A DNA stretch of 64,000 bases from Adiantum capillus-veneris (Eukaryota; Streptophyta; Polypodiopsida; Polypodiales; Pteridaceae). The translations under genes were made by a program, and so were the position numbers. The stretch lies in NCBI GenBank assembly GCA_014529385.2, contig CM043963.1:97108412-97172411 (forward strand). Reading direction: 5' to 3'. Shown in pieces: positions 35,861 through 47,755 of this stretch (its first letter is position 1; the number at the start of each line of letters is the position of its first letter). The notes beneath the pieces were generated by a model. The model ran no database searches. It saw only the letters and a list, made by a program, of their open reading frames with translations, and was not told the DNA's origin.

Positions 35861-37170
35861 TTAGAAACTCACAAACTCATAGCGAAAGGTGTCGAAGCCT
35901 CCGCTGCCAAGATGAGATGTCCCCTTGGTCATTTGTCGTATCTGCGCGGCCTGACGCTGCTGTCTGAACCGTGTGTCTGTTGTTTGCTCATCCTCCCTGA
36001 TCTGTAGCCACGTCTCGTGTGGGATGCCCGAAGGCTTCGGCAAGCCGGTCCTGAAAGCCTGCCGAGCTGCATCTCGTCGATGTTTCACGGTGTCCCGTGC
36101 AACACCCTTGATCCACCTCCTCGGAACATCCTTTGAACCCGGAGCAGGATGGTACTCTCTCAGGATGGTCTCCACTATATAACTGACTTTTTCCTCATCC
36201 TTCTCAAGCAAGGGCGTTAGAATGCTGGTCAAAAATTGCAGCTCCGCGAGCTGGCGAATCCGCTGTCTCATATCAGTCTTGACTCTATCCATGTCAATAG
36301 AACCATCTGCCCGTACAGTATAGAGCTTGGAGGAACTAGGATCGTATGGCCCCTAAGGTGTCTGAGGTGTGCCAAGAGGTGTGTCGAGATGTGTGCCTGG
36401 GTAGGAGGGGGGTCGTGAGCGAGGAGGGGTCGAAGTATCTGTGGACCTTCCTCCACAACAACCACCACCTCCACTTGACGATCGTCCAGATTGGCGAGTG
36501 CGCCTGTGCTACGGAGATGAGGACGTACCCGCCTCTGCCGCACCCCTAGGTTTTGAAGCGGCCGTGATGGGAGACCTTGCAGGCGTCGTACCCGTAGGCA
36601 TCCCCCCCATAGCCGTCGGACCCTCGGGTGTGAAGCCCGGAGACGTAGTACCCGTTCCTCTAGCTACCCAGTACTGATAAGCCTCTACCATCTGACTGGG
36701 CGTCATCCGTGTGACGAAGCCCATGAATGCATCTGCACTCATAGAAGCGGGATCTGGAAACTGGTCTGCCATACTAAAGCCCTGCACAAAGAAAGTAAAA
36801 TAAAGTGTCAGAACACCTTTGTTTAAATTAACTTTAAGCTTAATTTTAAATCAACATCTTCACACAAATACTTACAGGCCTAGGCCTCGACGAGTGAGGC
36901 ATCATCGATAAGATCCTGCACCGTATCATCGTCTATCTCTAATTGCAGACATAACTCTACCCCAACTCGTTCTGGCAGATTGTCTTCATCCATTGCATCT
37001 TCATCTACAAGTGTCAATTCTGCCTCGTCTGTGTCATCCCTTGTATATCTATCAGCTTCCTCTGCCATACCTTCATCCTCCTCATCTAATGTCACAGTAG
37101 TCCTCGCATTCTCTAGTCTTGCCCAATCTCTGTACACATCGGTCCAGAGGTGTACGGAGATCAAGACCAC
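35861..37170 (-). pseudogene. CACTA tnpA-like (Ptta/En/Spm transposase family) gene
   Basis: Exon 1 (37170 to about 36873) is acidic, starting near WTDVYRDWARLENARTT; its first residues may be the end of a lost tnp2 gene. It ends GCCT/GTAAGT. The intron (about 36785-36872) ends TTTGTGCAG. Exon 2 runs from GFSMADQF through MGFVTRMTPSQMVEAYQYWV and a Pro/Ser/Thr-rich linker to KDVPRRWIKGVARDTVKHRR and GIPHETWLQIREDE, ending at about 35861. This end resembles plant proteins annotated as Ptta/En/Spm transposase, which bind subterminal repeats. Exon 2 is one frame broken by two TAG stops (about 36509 and 36352). A third TAG sits at the end of exon 1. No frameshift was found. Confidence 0.7.
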
Positions 37171-37551
37171 CGGGTCAAAATCTCATCCTTATTAGTCAAA
37201 TCCTATATGGGTAGACACATACGTGCACTCCCAGGTGTACATGGCAATGCATGTAGCGGGCAAAACCCCTTTGCCTCTTTTAGTTCCATAGTTTCTTCTG
37301 GAGGGAGAGAGAGAGAGAGATAGAGAGAGAGAGAGTTTCTGTCCTTTTCACACAATTGGTCAGCCAACCTAGCTTTTTCTCTCTCTCTCTCTTTCTCTAT
37401 CTACTATCTATCTCTCTCTCTACCTCTGTAGCTATCTCTAGTTAATTCTCTCTCTCTATATAGATATCACTCTCTATCTCTTTATTTGTCTCTCTCTGTC
37501 TACGTACCCTATCTCTTGTTCTTTCTCTCTTGATCTCGATCTCGCTATCTC

Positions 37552-37618
<67 letters not shown>

Positions 37619-37630
37619 TTCCCTATTTCC

Positions 37631-37714
<84 letters not shown>

Positions 37715-37716
37715 CA

Positions 37717-37792
<76 letters not shown>

Positions 37793-38231
37793 CCCTATCT
37801 CTCTACTGATCGAACGAGCGATTGAGCTAGGGAGATCCAGACGCCCACGACTGCGGAGGCCTGACTACACAACATTGACAGAGGCTGCATCAGAGGATCT
37901 AGGTCACTTTGGCTCGACCTGCACAACGCCCGGTCAGACTACTGACCATGGAGGAGATTGATGAGGTCCGCCAACGACAGATGTTGGATCTCCTATGATC
38001 TACCTATCCCAGCTAGCTGTTTTAGCTGTTTAGTCCACACCCAGCAGTTTAGGATTCCATAATATTCTATTGTGTCATTTTGTTATTCTGACTTTGTATC
38101 AGATCCACCACACTGTAACTTTCTGGTCTCATAGGTCACTTTGGCCTTTTGAAGACGTTAATATAACATTTCATTTCATTTCTTTCTTTGATTTTAATTT
38201 CCTACGCATACATTAATTCTCTCTCTCTCTC

Positions 38232-38276
<45 letters not shown>

Positions 38277-38362
38277 TACACAAACACACACACCGCTCTC
38301 TCTCTCTCTATCTCTTTCCTACACACACACACACGATGTAGAGAGAGAGAGAGAGGGGTTGG

Positions 38363-38405
<43 letters not shown>

Positions 38406-38485
38406 TAAGAGTGCCATAATACCTACGTAGCAGGTTTCGGCCAAGATCTGAGCGTGCACGTTGAAGGCGAAAATGGCCCCTGCGT
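37171..38485. repeat. CT-rich microsatellite block and poly-G tract inside the CACTA element
   Basis: Almost pure CT runs cover about 37551-37690 and 37725-37787, with looser CT-rich sequence from 37376 and an AT run at 37690-37714. A second CT block is at 38219-38272. A run of 38 Gs occupies 38366-38403 after a GA run. The piece 37171-37260 is still coding-like on the - strand (KDEILTRW) and may be the last trace of tnp2. No other gene is seen. Confidence 0.85.
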
Positions 38486-38490
38486 GCGGG

Positions 38491-40052
38491 GACGGGAGCA
38501 AAGCGAACCCCGAACCCCGACGGCCTCTAAAACACCGTGGACCGAATGGCGCGCCTCGAGCCTGTCATGGTAAAGCAAACAGGGGGCACCACCTAGCTTC
38601 AGCGGCTAGGACGCAAACAACACACCACCATAACAAAGTTTTCATCCAAGAGAGATGGATGCTTGGGAGTAATGATGAAAAGGAAAGGGAATGAGATCAA
38701 GTGAGAGAGAGAGAGAGAGAGAGAGAGAGTGAGGGAGGGGGTATAGCGGCTTAGTACTTAGGCATCACAAAAGGATGGCGAATCCGCACACCCTTCACAC
38801 ATACACAAGCTCACTCCAAAACACAAGACTAGGTGGCGATTCCGCACACCTCACATGGGCAAAACATTGCAAGAAAACATACTCACAAAACCTCAAGCTT
38901 TATTTAGAGAATTAGGCGATGAAATGGGGAGCATAGGGTAGGGGAATGAGAAGGGAGAGAGTGGTAGAGCACATGGCGGATAGGTGGGAGTTGATGGCGA
39001 AGACTCGCACGAGGATTATGGCCATCATCCTTCATTTAGTTGCCCTTCATCTTCCATAGCCAAGGGTGTAGAGGTCATGCTCAAGACAAGCATGGTGATT
39101 ACGGTGATGGTGATGGTGATGGTGTGGGTGTGTGTGTGTGCACTAGGCACACACAGTGCATAGTGTGTTCTTTAGTGATGTTGTGTGTGTTTAGTGTGAT
39201 GGTGACCCCTCTTTATATAGGGGAGGAGGGGGAAGAAATTCTAGAATTTAGAAATGAAGAAATCATTATCTACATAGGCCATGTGACTGTGGGCCCCACT
39301 TGTCTGGCTGTGTGTATATGTGCCAGAATAGCAGTCTCATGAGAGAGAGACTAAGAGAGAGAGAGATGGGTTGATGAAAAAAAGTGAGAGGTGACATGGA
39401 GAATAAAGTAATTACAAGAGGGGAGAGAGGGGAGTGTGTTCAGAGGTGAATCTGTGTGCAGATGTGTGTGAACACAAGAGAAATCAGGTAACCACCGGGT
39501 GGGGATGGGTCTGTGGGCACCTTTTTCAGTGAAACTGAGTGTGTGTGAGTGTGGGGGAGGTTATTTAGCTACAAGACAAGAGACATGGCGCCCTTTAGAG
39601 AGAGGGGGGGGTATTTGGGTCATGGGATATGATAGGAGAGAGAAAGGGGGGGGGGTATACTATTTTGGAAGATAGGGTAAGTTGCATGTGAGTTAGGGTG
39701 CATTATTGGTGAGTTAGAATGCATTATTGGTGAGAGGTGGGGTAGCTTGAGGGGAGAGAGAAAGGAGAAAGGACAAGGGGAAGAGAGAGGGGGTTGACCT
39801 TTTGAGTGGAGGAGAGGAAAAGGGACACACGGCGGGGCAACAGTGAAGAAAAAGGAGGCAAGGTGGGGATGGGCTGCCCCGCAGGCATGAGGTGGCCTAT
39901 TTTACCTTTCTCATATATTTACATAATCATACTTTATTTTTTTCTTACTTTTTCCAATGTCTTTTATCACTCCCTCCCTAAGAGGGGGTTTTCATGGGGT
40001 GGGGACGAGAGAAGAGGGGTATGGGAGCTTGGCTTGTGAAAAGCCCCCATCA
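38491..40052 (-). repeat. Tat element 3' LTR (left)
   Basis: On the - strand it begins TGATGGGGGC and ends near GCCCCCGTC. It contains a TATA box CTATATAAAG at 39211-39220 on the - strand, a GA microsatellite (about 38702-38729), GT words and G-rich stretches. It is nearly identical to 46186-47755. Small open frames here have no coding signature. Confidence 0.93.
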
Positions 40053-40080
40053 TTAGCCCTCCCCTTTTGGCTAGAGGCAT

Positions 40081-43000
40081 TCATGTCTCTAGCTCATCTG
40101 TTTGATCATTCTCGTCGGAGGTGGCGGCTGATGGTGTGTCCTCATCTGGAATGTCAATAGGTGGAGCCTGGTCAAATCGAAGAAAATAAGGTTTAAGTCG
40201 CCAACCATTTACCCTGGTTTTATGAAGTTTTCCATCAGCCTCCATAAGTTGGTAGCTTCCATTGGCATACTTTTTCCTGATGATGAAAGGGCCTTCCCAT
40301 CGGAGCAGGAGTTTCTTATCCTTGCGCGTGTCGAAAGGATTGTCGTAGCGGAGCACCAACATTCCTTTCTTTATTTCTTTTTTCCGGAGATGCTCGTTAA
40401 AGCTAAGCCGTCTATGCTCTGCTTGTGCTGCATAATAATTTATTGCTTCTTCTCTGTCCAACTGCAGTCTTTCCAAGTTGATGATGTGATCCCTCAAATG
40501 CATGTTGGGTTGTTGAAGCTGGCTTGCCATTACTCTGAGACTTTGTAGTTGCACTTCAATGGGAAAGATTGCTTCCTTACCAAATACTAGATGATACGGT
40601 GTGAATCCCAAGGATGTACGAAATGAAGTTCTCTAGGCCCATAAAGCTGGTAGTAGATACTTATCCCAGTCTCCAGGATGATTGTTTACCTGCTTGGTAA
40701 TAATTTTAGAAACCATTCCATTTACCTTTTCAACTAGGCCATTACATTGAGGGTAATATGGTGAAGAGTGCCTCCTTGTAATACCCAGTTTCTGCATTAA
40801 TTCTCCTACCAAGTCTGCTCTGAAACCTGGCCCTCTATCAGAGATGATCTCTAAAGGTGTGCCAAACCTACAGCATATGTGCTCGTAGATAAATTTAGCT
40901 ACCTCTACCGCTGTGATTCTAGTGGTGGCTGTAGCCTCTGCCCATCTAGTCATGTAGTCGACCCCCATGATAATGTAGAATTTTCCTGAGTTGGCCCTAG
41001 GTAATGGCCCAATGGCATCGATACCCCATTTTTCAAATGGGCCATATGAGAAAATAGGTGTCTGTGGTTCAAGCATAAGTGACCTAGTGCCAGCCTTTTG
41101 ACACAACTTACACGTTTTGCACCAATGGTGTACATCACGGTTGAGGCTAGGCCATATGAAGCCTGCCTGCAAGATTTTCCTACTTGTTATGTCTAGGGCA
41201 AAGTGACCACCACAAACCCCGTCGTGACAGCTAGCAATTACTCCCGTGATTTCGTGAGAGAGAGGGACCTTCCTGAGTATTTGGTCCTTACCCTTACAGT
41301 ACAAACCATCATTGATGAGTCGATACCTTGTGGCCTTCCGCGTCAGCCATTGCTTCTGTCCCTTTGTTAAATCTGATGGGCATTCCCCTGTTTCCAAAAA
41401 ATGCATGATGTCAGGCAAGGCATCACTGCCTTGAAATAGAGGGAGCTTTAGTTTTATTGCTCCAACCACCACTTCCTGTAGTCTTTCACTTGCTAGGGCA
41501 TCTGCTTCTTGGTTTTGAGCCCTTGGGATATGGTGTATTTGAACTTCTTCAAACTTACCCAACAAGGTTTTTACACCACTTAAGTGAGTCCTTAAACTAG
41601 GATTCTTGCATGTCCATGCTCCATTTACTTGCCTTACCAGAAAAAGAGCATTCCCAAATACATTAAGGCGTTGTACACCTTGCGAGACGCACCATTGTAG
41701 ACCCTTGGTTAGTGCTGCATACTCAGCTTCATTGTTAGAATGTGAATCTAACAATTGGCCCAACGAAAATACCTTTGTCCCTTTGTCGTCAAAGACCACT
41801 ATGCCTGCAGCTGCTTTGTCGGACGCTCGCTTGTAGGCTCCATCAAAGTAGAGAGAGTATGCTCCTTCTACCATCGGTGGTACTGGAGGTAATCGGACTT
41901 CTCCTTCCTTAGATTGCTTCTCCTTCCTTTCAAAGACTTGGTAGGTCATGAGTCCCCCCAAACTTGCCCTTGTCGTGCTTTCTACCTGTACCGTGTAGTC
42001 AAACTCTTGCAGACGAACTAGCCATTTAGTAATTCTAGCAGACACATCCATGTGTTGTACAACATAGGGAAATATTTCATCCGTGGTTAGAATCACAAAT
42101 TGCTTAGGCAGAAAATATGACCTAAACTTTGTAGTTGCAAATCTAAGAGCTAGGACTAAGTGTTCCACATGGGTGAAACCTTTCTCTCCTGCTGTCATCA
42201 TTCGACTAGAGAAGTAGATTGGCCTCATGAAAGATGTCTTCGTATCCTTTTGGAGTAGCACAGCCCCCAATGAGTCATCACCAACACTTGAGGTGACATA
42301 GAATTTTTCATCCCACTTAGGTGGTGAGATAGTTGGCAGAGTGGCTAAGACCTCCTTTACCTTGTTGTAGTGATGTTCACTTTCCTCATCCCAAGTGAAA
42401 GTTGATCTTTGAGTGAGTTGTTGCAGTGGTAGAACAAGTTGTGATAGTAGATGTATGAATCTACTTAAGTACCTCACCTTCTGTAGAAAAGAGACCAATT
42501 GACGTGCGGTCGTTGGTGAAGGTAGGGCTATGAGTGCGGACACCTTACTTGGGTCGGCGTTGATACCTTTTGCTGAAATTTCATGGCCTAGTAGAATGAC
42601 TTTACTCTCCCCAATGTGGCATTTATCCACATTTAATTGCCCACCTAGGCTCTGCAACCTGGCCAAACCTTCAGTTACCTTTTCTAAATGTGAAATACGG
42701 GAGCTATATATACAAAAATTATCAATGAACACTCTTATGGATGTTCCAAAGAACGGTTGAAAAACATATGTGACCTATCTTTGGAATGTGGCAGGTGCAT
42801 TTGTGAAACCAAATGGCATAACCCTGTATGAAAAACAACCCCATGGCGTGATAAAAGTGGTTTTTAGCTGATCTTCCAAGGCTATGCGTATTTGAAAGTA
42901 TCCAGAATAACCATCACAGACGGTATAGCATTCAAAACCCGCTACTTCATTCAGAATTTCATCCAAGAAAGGGAGAGGAAAGTGGTCTCTCTTTGTAGCT

Positions 43001-43950
43001 GCATTTAGTGGTTTGTAGTCAACACAGACCCTCCACTTACCATTCTTTTTAGGCGTCACCACTATGGGTGACACCCATTCTGAGTTTTCTACAAGATAGA
43101 TGAATCCCGCCTCCAGCAGTTTCCTTACCTCGGCCAAAAGTGCCTATACCCCCAATCGTCGTAGCTTTTGCACAACTGGTTTTACCCCTTCCTTCAGCTT
43201 AATATGATGTTCCACCACTGTAATGCCTGTGATTCTTTCATAGTTGTCAATGAACAGGTTCGGAAATCCCATCAACATTTGCAAAAAACTATCTTTCTCC
43301 TCAAGTGTTAATTCCGTAGACAACATACCCTTCAACCTACTTCCTCCTAGGCCAGGTGATTTGCTCTCCTCTTCATTGGGCTGCCCTTTTGGTGATGGAT
43401 CACCAGTTGTGCTTACCCTTTGTGGATCCTTCATAATGATACCCATCACATCAATGGAACTGTCACTTTCGTCGGTGGATGTGGTTTCCTCCTCAGAACT
43501 GGAAGATTCGCTAGTGGTTTCATCTGCCGATGTTTCCAGATTTATTTGCTTCTGCTTGCCAATCCTCATGTCGTAGTAGATTGTCTCCCCTTTCTTACCG
43601 GTCATGCGTAGAAGGCCAGTACCCCAGTCCTGTTTTTCCTTCATGGCCATCAACCATGGCCTTCCCAAAATTAGTGGATAGCCCTCCCCCTTAGTAGGCA
43701 TTACAAAAGCATCTACCTCTACCTCAGTGTTGAAAGCTTTGATTTTCACGGCACTTACCACACCCACACACTTTACTTTTGCGTTGTTTTCCATCTTTGC
43801 CTTGCATGGAGAAGGCCTGTCAACCTTGAGCCCTAATCGAAGCATCATAGCTTCGCTCATTACACAGATTTGTGCACCTCCATCAATGTAGGTGTTTCCA
43901 ACCCTCTTTCCTTTTATGTTTACGTCGACAATTGGAAGGATGTCATCCAT
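40081..43950 (-). pseudogene. pol: Tat pol (protease, RT, RNase H, second RNase H, integrase)
   Basis: Protease YIDGGAQICVM lies near 43895. RT starts ALLAEVRKLLEAGFI after a TAG at about 43144 and shows WVSPIVVTPKKNGKWRVCVD and YRVMPFGFTNAPATFQR. A TAG follows at about 42775. The active site then reads VFIDNFCIYS (about 42727-42700), with Asn replacing the second catalytic Asp of FxDD. The first RNase H is followed by a second, aRNH-like domain, YSLYFDGAYKRASDKAAAG to NNEAEYAALTKGLQW and HHIPRAQNQEADALA (about 41500-41860). Integrase: HDGVCGGHFALD ... CKLCQKAG, then IDAIGPLP, ISDRGPGF and NGLVEKVNG. A TAG at about 40630 stands where Tyr is usual (LWA-stop-RTS). The chain ends in a WEGPFII ... 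WRLKPYF segment at 40081. One frame throughout, no frameshift. Confidence 0.9.
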
Positions 43951-45327
43951 GTTTCATCCCGAAATTGCTCCGGCTACCTTTGTTTTGGAGCGTCTTGTAC
44001 TTACCATTTTAGACCATTGTCGCCTTACTTTTGGTGCAAGATGTAGCAGCTGTGGCCATGTAATATTCGGTCCTTGCTCTGCCACATCCAATGTTAGATC
44101 ATAGGGCTTAGAACTTTCCCCTAGCTGGAATTCGGTGATGCCCAATTTCCGTCGTGGCCTAGATGGCCTCTTGCTAGTTTCTCCTCTCATGCTTCTCTCA
44201 TCATGTGATTGTGTAGCTTTCTCCCTCCTAGCTCTTTTCACAGTCATGGCTTCAAGTGGTTCTAAAAAGGTTACCTTCTCCTTACCCTTGTCCCTCTCCT
44301 TTGCTCTGGGTGGATCCACTACTATGGCTTTTCCTTTCTCTTCTAGCCTTATGATGTTTACAGGGCGATCAGGTGGTGGGGCTGGTGGAAGAGGTGGGAT
44401 GGATGCTTGTAGTGGTGTCTAGGGTGGACGTAGAATTTGTGTTGGTGGGGGTGGTGCTCGGGGTGGGGGTGTTCTTTCTCTAGGGGGTGACAATTGGTTC
44501 CTCCTACCTCCTCTATTATAGTTTTGTCGTGGTTTGGGACAATAGTACATACCGTGACCGTCTTCTCCGCAGTTGTAGCAATGATACTCCCTGTTTTGTC
44601 GTCCTGCTCTTCCAAGGTCTTGATCTCTTTCTTGACTCCTCCCTTGTTGTATTAAGTGGACAGACAAATTCTGCAGTTGGTCAGTAATATGGGCCAACAT
44701 ATCTTGTTGGCCATCTCTTACCCCAAGAGCCAGTGGTGGTGGTGGAATGGTGGTTGTCGTAGTTGCTGGTCGACGCGATGTTCTTGATTCTGTTGACTCG
44801 GTTTCTTTGGCTTTCATTCACAGCTTCTTGTCTTTAAGGCGAGCAATCTCAACGGCTAACTCGTACGTAGCCGGGAATCTACCTTTCACCTTCTCCTTGA
44901 GAAGCGGCCATAAGCCATGCGTGAACCGATCGTTTTTTAGGAAATCCGGTGCAGCTTCCCCCCTAGCCAGTGACTCAACCCACCGTTCCCACAAATCCAC
45001 AAATTTGGACTCATAGGTGGCATATTCTAAAAGACCCTCCTGCTTCAAGTCTCTCAACTTGTCCCACAACTTTTATGAAGTGGTACCTCCCCCAAAGCGC
45101 CTCTTAAAAGCGGTTTTTAAGGGTTCCCAGTCATCCTTGGTTGCTTGTGGAAGTGCATTGTACCATGATCTAGCTTCTAGCTTCATGAGATGCTTAAAGA
45201 TTCTAACCCGGGATTCATCCGTATCTTTGTTTCTCACTACACATGCTACTTCAAAGTCATCTAGGAAGTCTGTTACCAAATCCTCCCCCTTCTTTCCTTT
45301 AAATATTGGAAATGCTACACTTGCCAT
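43951..45327 (-). pseudogene. gag: Tat gag
   Basis: The likely start is the ATG at 45327 (MASVAFPIFKGKKGED). The frame continues through KLEARSWYNALPQ and GLWPLLKEKVKGRFPATYEL, a retrotransposon gag domain, to a zinc knuckle YHCYNCGEDGHGMYYC (CX2CX4HX4C, about 44540-44585), then an Arg/Pro-rich and acidic linker. Stops in the otherwise single frame: TAA about 45073, TGA about 44818, TAG about 44419 and TGA about 43954. Three of the four sit where Gln or Arg codons would need only one C-to-T change; the rest fit the same rule less clearly. Confidence 0.85.
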
Positions 45328-45363
45328 GATTACTGAGAGAGAGCTAGAAAGACACACTGCTTA

Positions 45364-46171
45364 ACTTGCAAAAGTTTTTTTCTTCTTTACAAGGAGGCGT
45401 GTATACCCTCTTATACTAGCACATAGATTAAAACTTCAAACGGTACATTGCCTTGTACCAAAGGTAAGACAAATGGTTGATCTGATGCCAGAACCTCCAA
45501 AAACCGCTCCCCACCCGGCATGGTGTCAATGACGTGCTGGTGGTGAGCCTTCAAATCTAGTATTACCTTGATTGAGCGTACACGTGTTGGTATGTTTGAT
45601 CTGTCTTGAGGTAGGTTGTACTGATTCATGTGAAGCTTAGAGGTGCTTAGTCACTGTCCAAGCTTGTGGGAGAGGGTGGTGTTCTTTCCTGAAACAAACT
45701 CAGTAGATCCCTAGTTTCTCTAGTGAGAGTGTGAGACAATGCTTCCGTTATCTGTGCTGCAGCATCAGGTGCGACCTGAAAACTGACTGTGATAATTACC
45801 TCGGTGACTTGAGTTACCCGATTCTCAAAGTAGAATAGTGTTGATTCTCTATTGTGTAGAGCTCCTTCCCTTTTGTTGTTATGGGTTGATTGTAGGTTGC
45901 GGACATGGTTTCGACCTTCTCCTTCTTCTTCATGGCACTTGGCCTATGTATATCCACTGGGTTTGGTGTGTTGGTTGACTCTCCCACTGCAAATTGATTA
46001 CCGTTACGCCTGGCACTCGCGCTTCGATGGAGATGCGGAGTTCGTCTAGTTGTGCTTGGAGCTCTTCTTCTTCTGTCATCCAATTAGCAAATCCTGCTAG
46101 CCATTCATCCATTCACAATAGTTTAAGGGTTTCAGTCTTGTAAACTGAAGGGTTTCATGAAAAGATCCTCA
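45364..46171 (-). other. Tat 5' leader with possible accessory ORF
   Basis: Between the 5' LTR and gag the - strand has a 60-codon frame from ATG 46112 (MDEWLAGFANWMTEEEELQ, acidic and helical). Further coding-like pieces in the same frame reach 45411 (NLPQDRSNIPTRVRSIKVIL), broken by many stops. Tat elements often carry an extra ORF here; I cannot tell whether this was one. Confidence 0.4.
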
Positions 46172-46185
46172 GCGGGGGCACCAAA

Positions 46186-46393
46186 TGACGGGGGCAAAGC
46201 GAACCCCGAACCCCGACGGCCTCTAAAACACCGGGGACCGAATGGCGCGCCTCGAGCCTGTCATGGTAAAGCAAACAGGGGGCACCACCTAGCTTCAGCG
46301 GCTAGGACGCAAACAACACACCACCATAACAAAGTTTTCATCCAAGAGAGATGGATGCTTGGGAGTAATGATGAAAAGGAAAGAGGAGAGAGA

Positions 46394-46433
<40 letters not shown>

Positions 46434-47755
46434 GGGAGGGGGTATAGCGGCTTAGTACTTAGGCATCATAAAAGGATGGCGAATCCGCACACCCTTCACA
46501 CATACACAAGCTCACTCCAAAACACAAGACTAGGTGGCGATTCCGCACACCTCACATGGGCAAAACATTGCAAGAAAACATACTCACAAAACCTCAAGCT
46601 TTATTTAGAGAATTAGGCGATGAAATGGGGAGCATAGGGTAGGGGAATGAGAACGGAGAGAGTGGTAGAGCACATGGCGGATAGGTGGGAGTTGATGGCG
46701 AAGACTCGCACGAGGATTATGGCCATCATCCTTCATTTAGTTGCCCTTCATCTTCCATAGCCAAGGGTGTAGAGGTCATGCTCAAGACAAGCATGGTGAT
46801 TGCGGTGATGGTGATGGTGATGGTGTGGGTGTGTGTGTGTGCACTAGGCACACACAGTGCATAGTGTGTTCTTTAGTGATGTTGTGTGTGTTTAGTGTGA
46901 TGGTGACCCCTCTTTATATAGGGGAGGAGGGGGAAGAAATTCTAGAATTTAGAAATGAAGAAATCATTATCTACATAGGCCATGTGACTGTGGGCCCCAC
47001 TTGTCTGGCTGTGTGTATATGTGCCAGAATAGCAGTCTCATGAGAGAGAGACTAAGAGAGAGAGAGAGATGGGTTGATGAAAAAAAGTGAGAGGTGACAT
47101 GGAGAATAAAGTAATTACAAGAGGGGAGAGAGGGGAGTGTGTTCAGAGGTGAATCTGTGTGCAGATGTGTGTGAACACAAGAGAAATCAGGTAACCACCG
47201 GGTGGGGATGGGTCTGTGGGCACCTTTTTCAGTGAAACTGAGTGTGTGTGAGTGTGGGGGAGGTTATTTAGCTACAAGACAAGAGACATGGCGCCCTTTA
47301 GAGAGAGGGGGGGTATTTGGGTCATGGGATATGATAGGAGAGAGAAAGGGGGGTGGGGTATACTATTTTGGAAGATAGGGTAAGTTGCATGTGAGTTAGG
47401 GTGCATTATTGGTGAGTTAGAATGCATTATTGGTGAGAGGTGGGGTAGCTTGAGGGGAGAGAGAAAGGAGAAAGGACAAGGGGAAGAGAGAGGGGGTTGA
47501 CCTTTTGAGTGGAGGAGAGGAAAAGGGACACACGGCGGGGCAACAGTGAAGAAAAAGGAGGCAAGGTGGGGATGGGCTGCCCCGCAGGCATGAGGTGGCC
47601 TATTTTACCTTTCTCATATATTTACATAATCATACTTTATTTTTTTCTTACTTTTTCCAATGTCTTTTATCACTCCCTCCCTAAGAGGGGGTTTTCATGG
47701 GGTGGGGACGAGAGAAGAGGGGTATGGGAGCTTAGCTTGTGAAAAGCCCCCATCA
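46186..47755 (-). repeat. Tat element 5' LTR (right)
   Basis: On the - strand it begins TGATGGGGGC (47755) and ends GCCCCCGTCA (46186). TATA box CTATATAAAG is at 46912-46921. It differs from the left copy by a few substitutions and by the length of the GA tract (about 46382-46430). Confidence 0.94.

Larger units (their letters stand above)
38491..47755 (-). mobile_element. Ty3/gypsy Tat-type LTR retrotransposon, complete structure, dead coding
   Basis: Two nearly identical LTRs (38491-40052 and 46186-47755) flank gag, protease, RT, RNase H, a second RNase H of the type known in Tat elements, and integrase, all on the - strand. A 5-bp duplication GCGGG flanks it (38486-38490 and 47756-47760); the left LTR seems to lack one terminal base. 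The primer-binding-site candidate TGGTGCCCCCGC lies just inside the right LTR (46172-46183). A polypurine tract AAAAGGGGAGGG lies just inside the left one (about 40057-40070). By eye the LTRs differ at fewer than about ten substitutions plus microsatellite length, so insertion is recent. Yet the single gag-pol frame has about eight stop codons. Confidence 0.93.

Noticed and set aside
37530-37961. Ser/Leu repeat protein across the CT microsatellite
   Set aside because: It is a direct translation of (CT)n with no unique coding context.
38700-40040. Genes in the Tat LTRs (for example a 100-codon frame at 39040-39342)
   Set aside because: The frame is repeated in both LTRs, has simple-repeat composition and runs against the element's transcription.
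40081-45327. Alternative genetic code with TAA/TAG as Gln
   Set aside because: TGA also occurs where Arg is expected, one TAG stands where Tyr is usual, and other genes end at ordinary stops; mutation is simpler.
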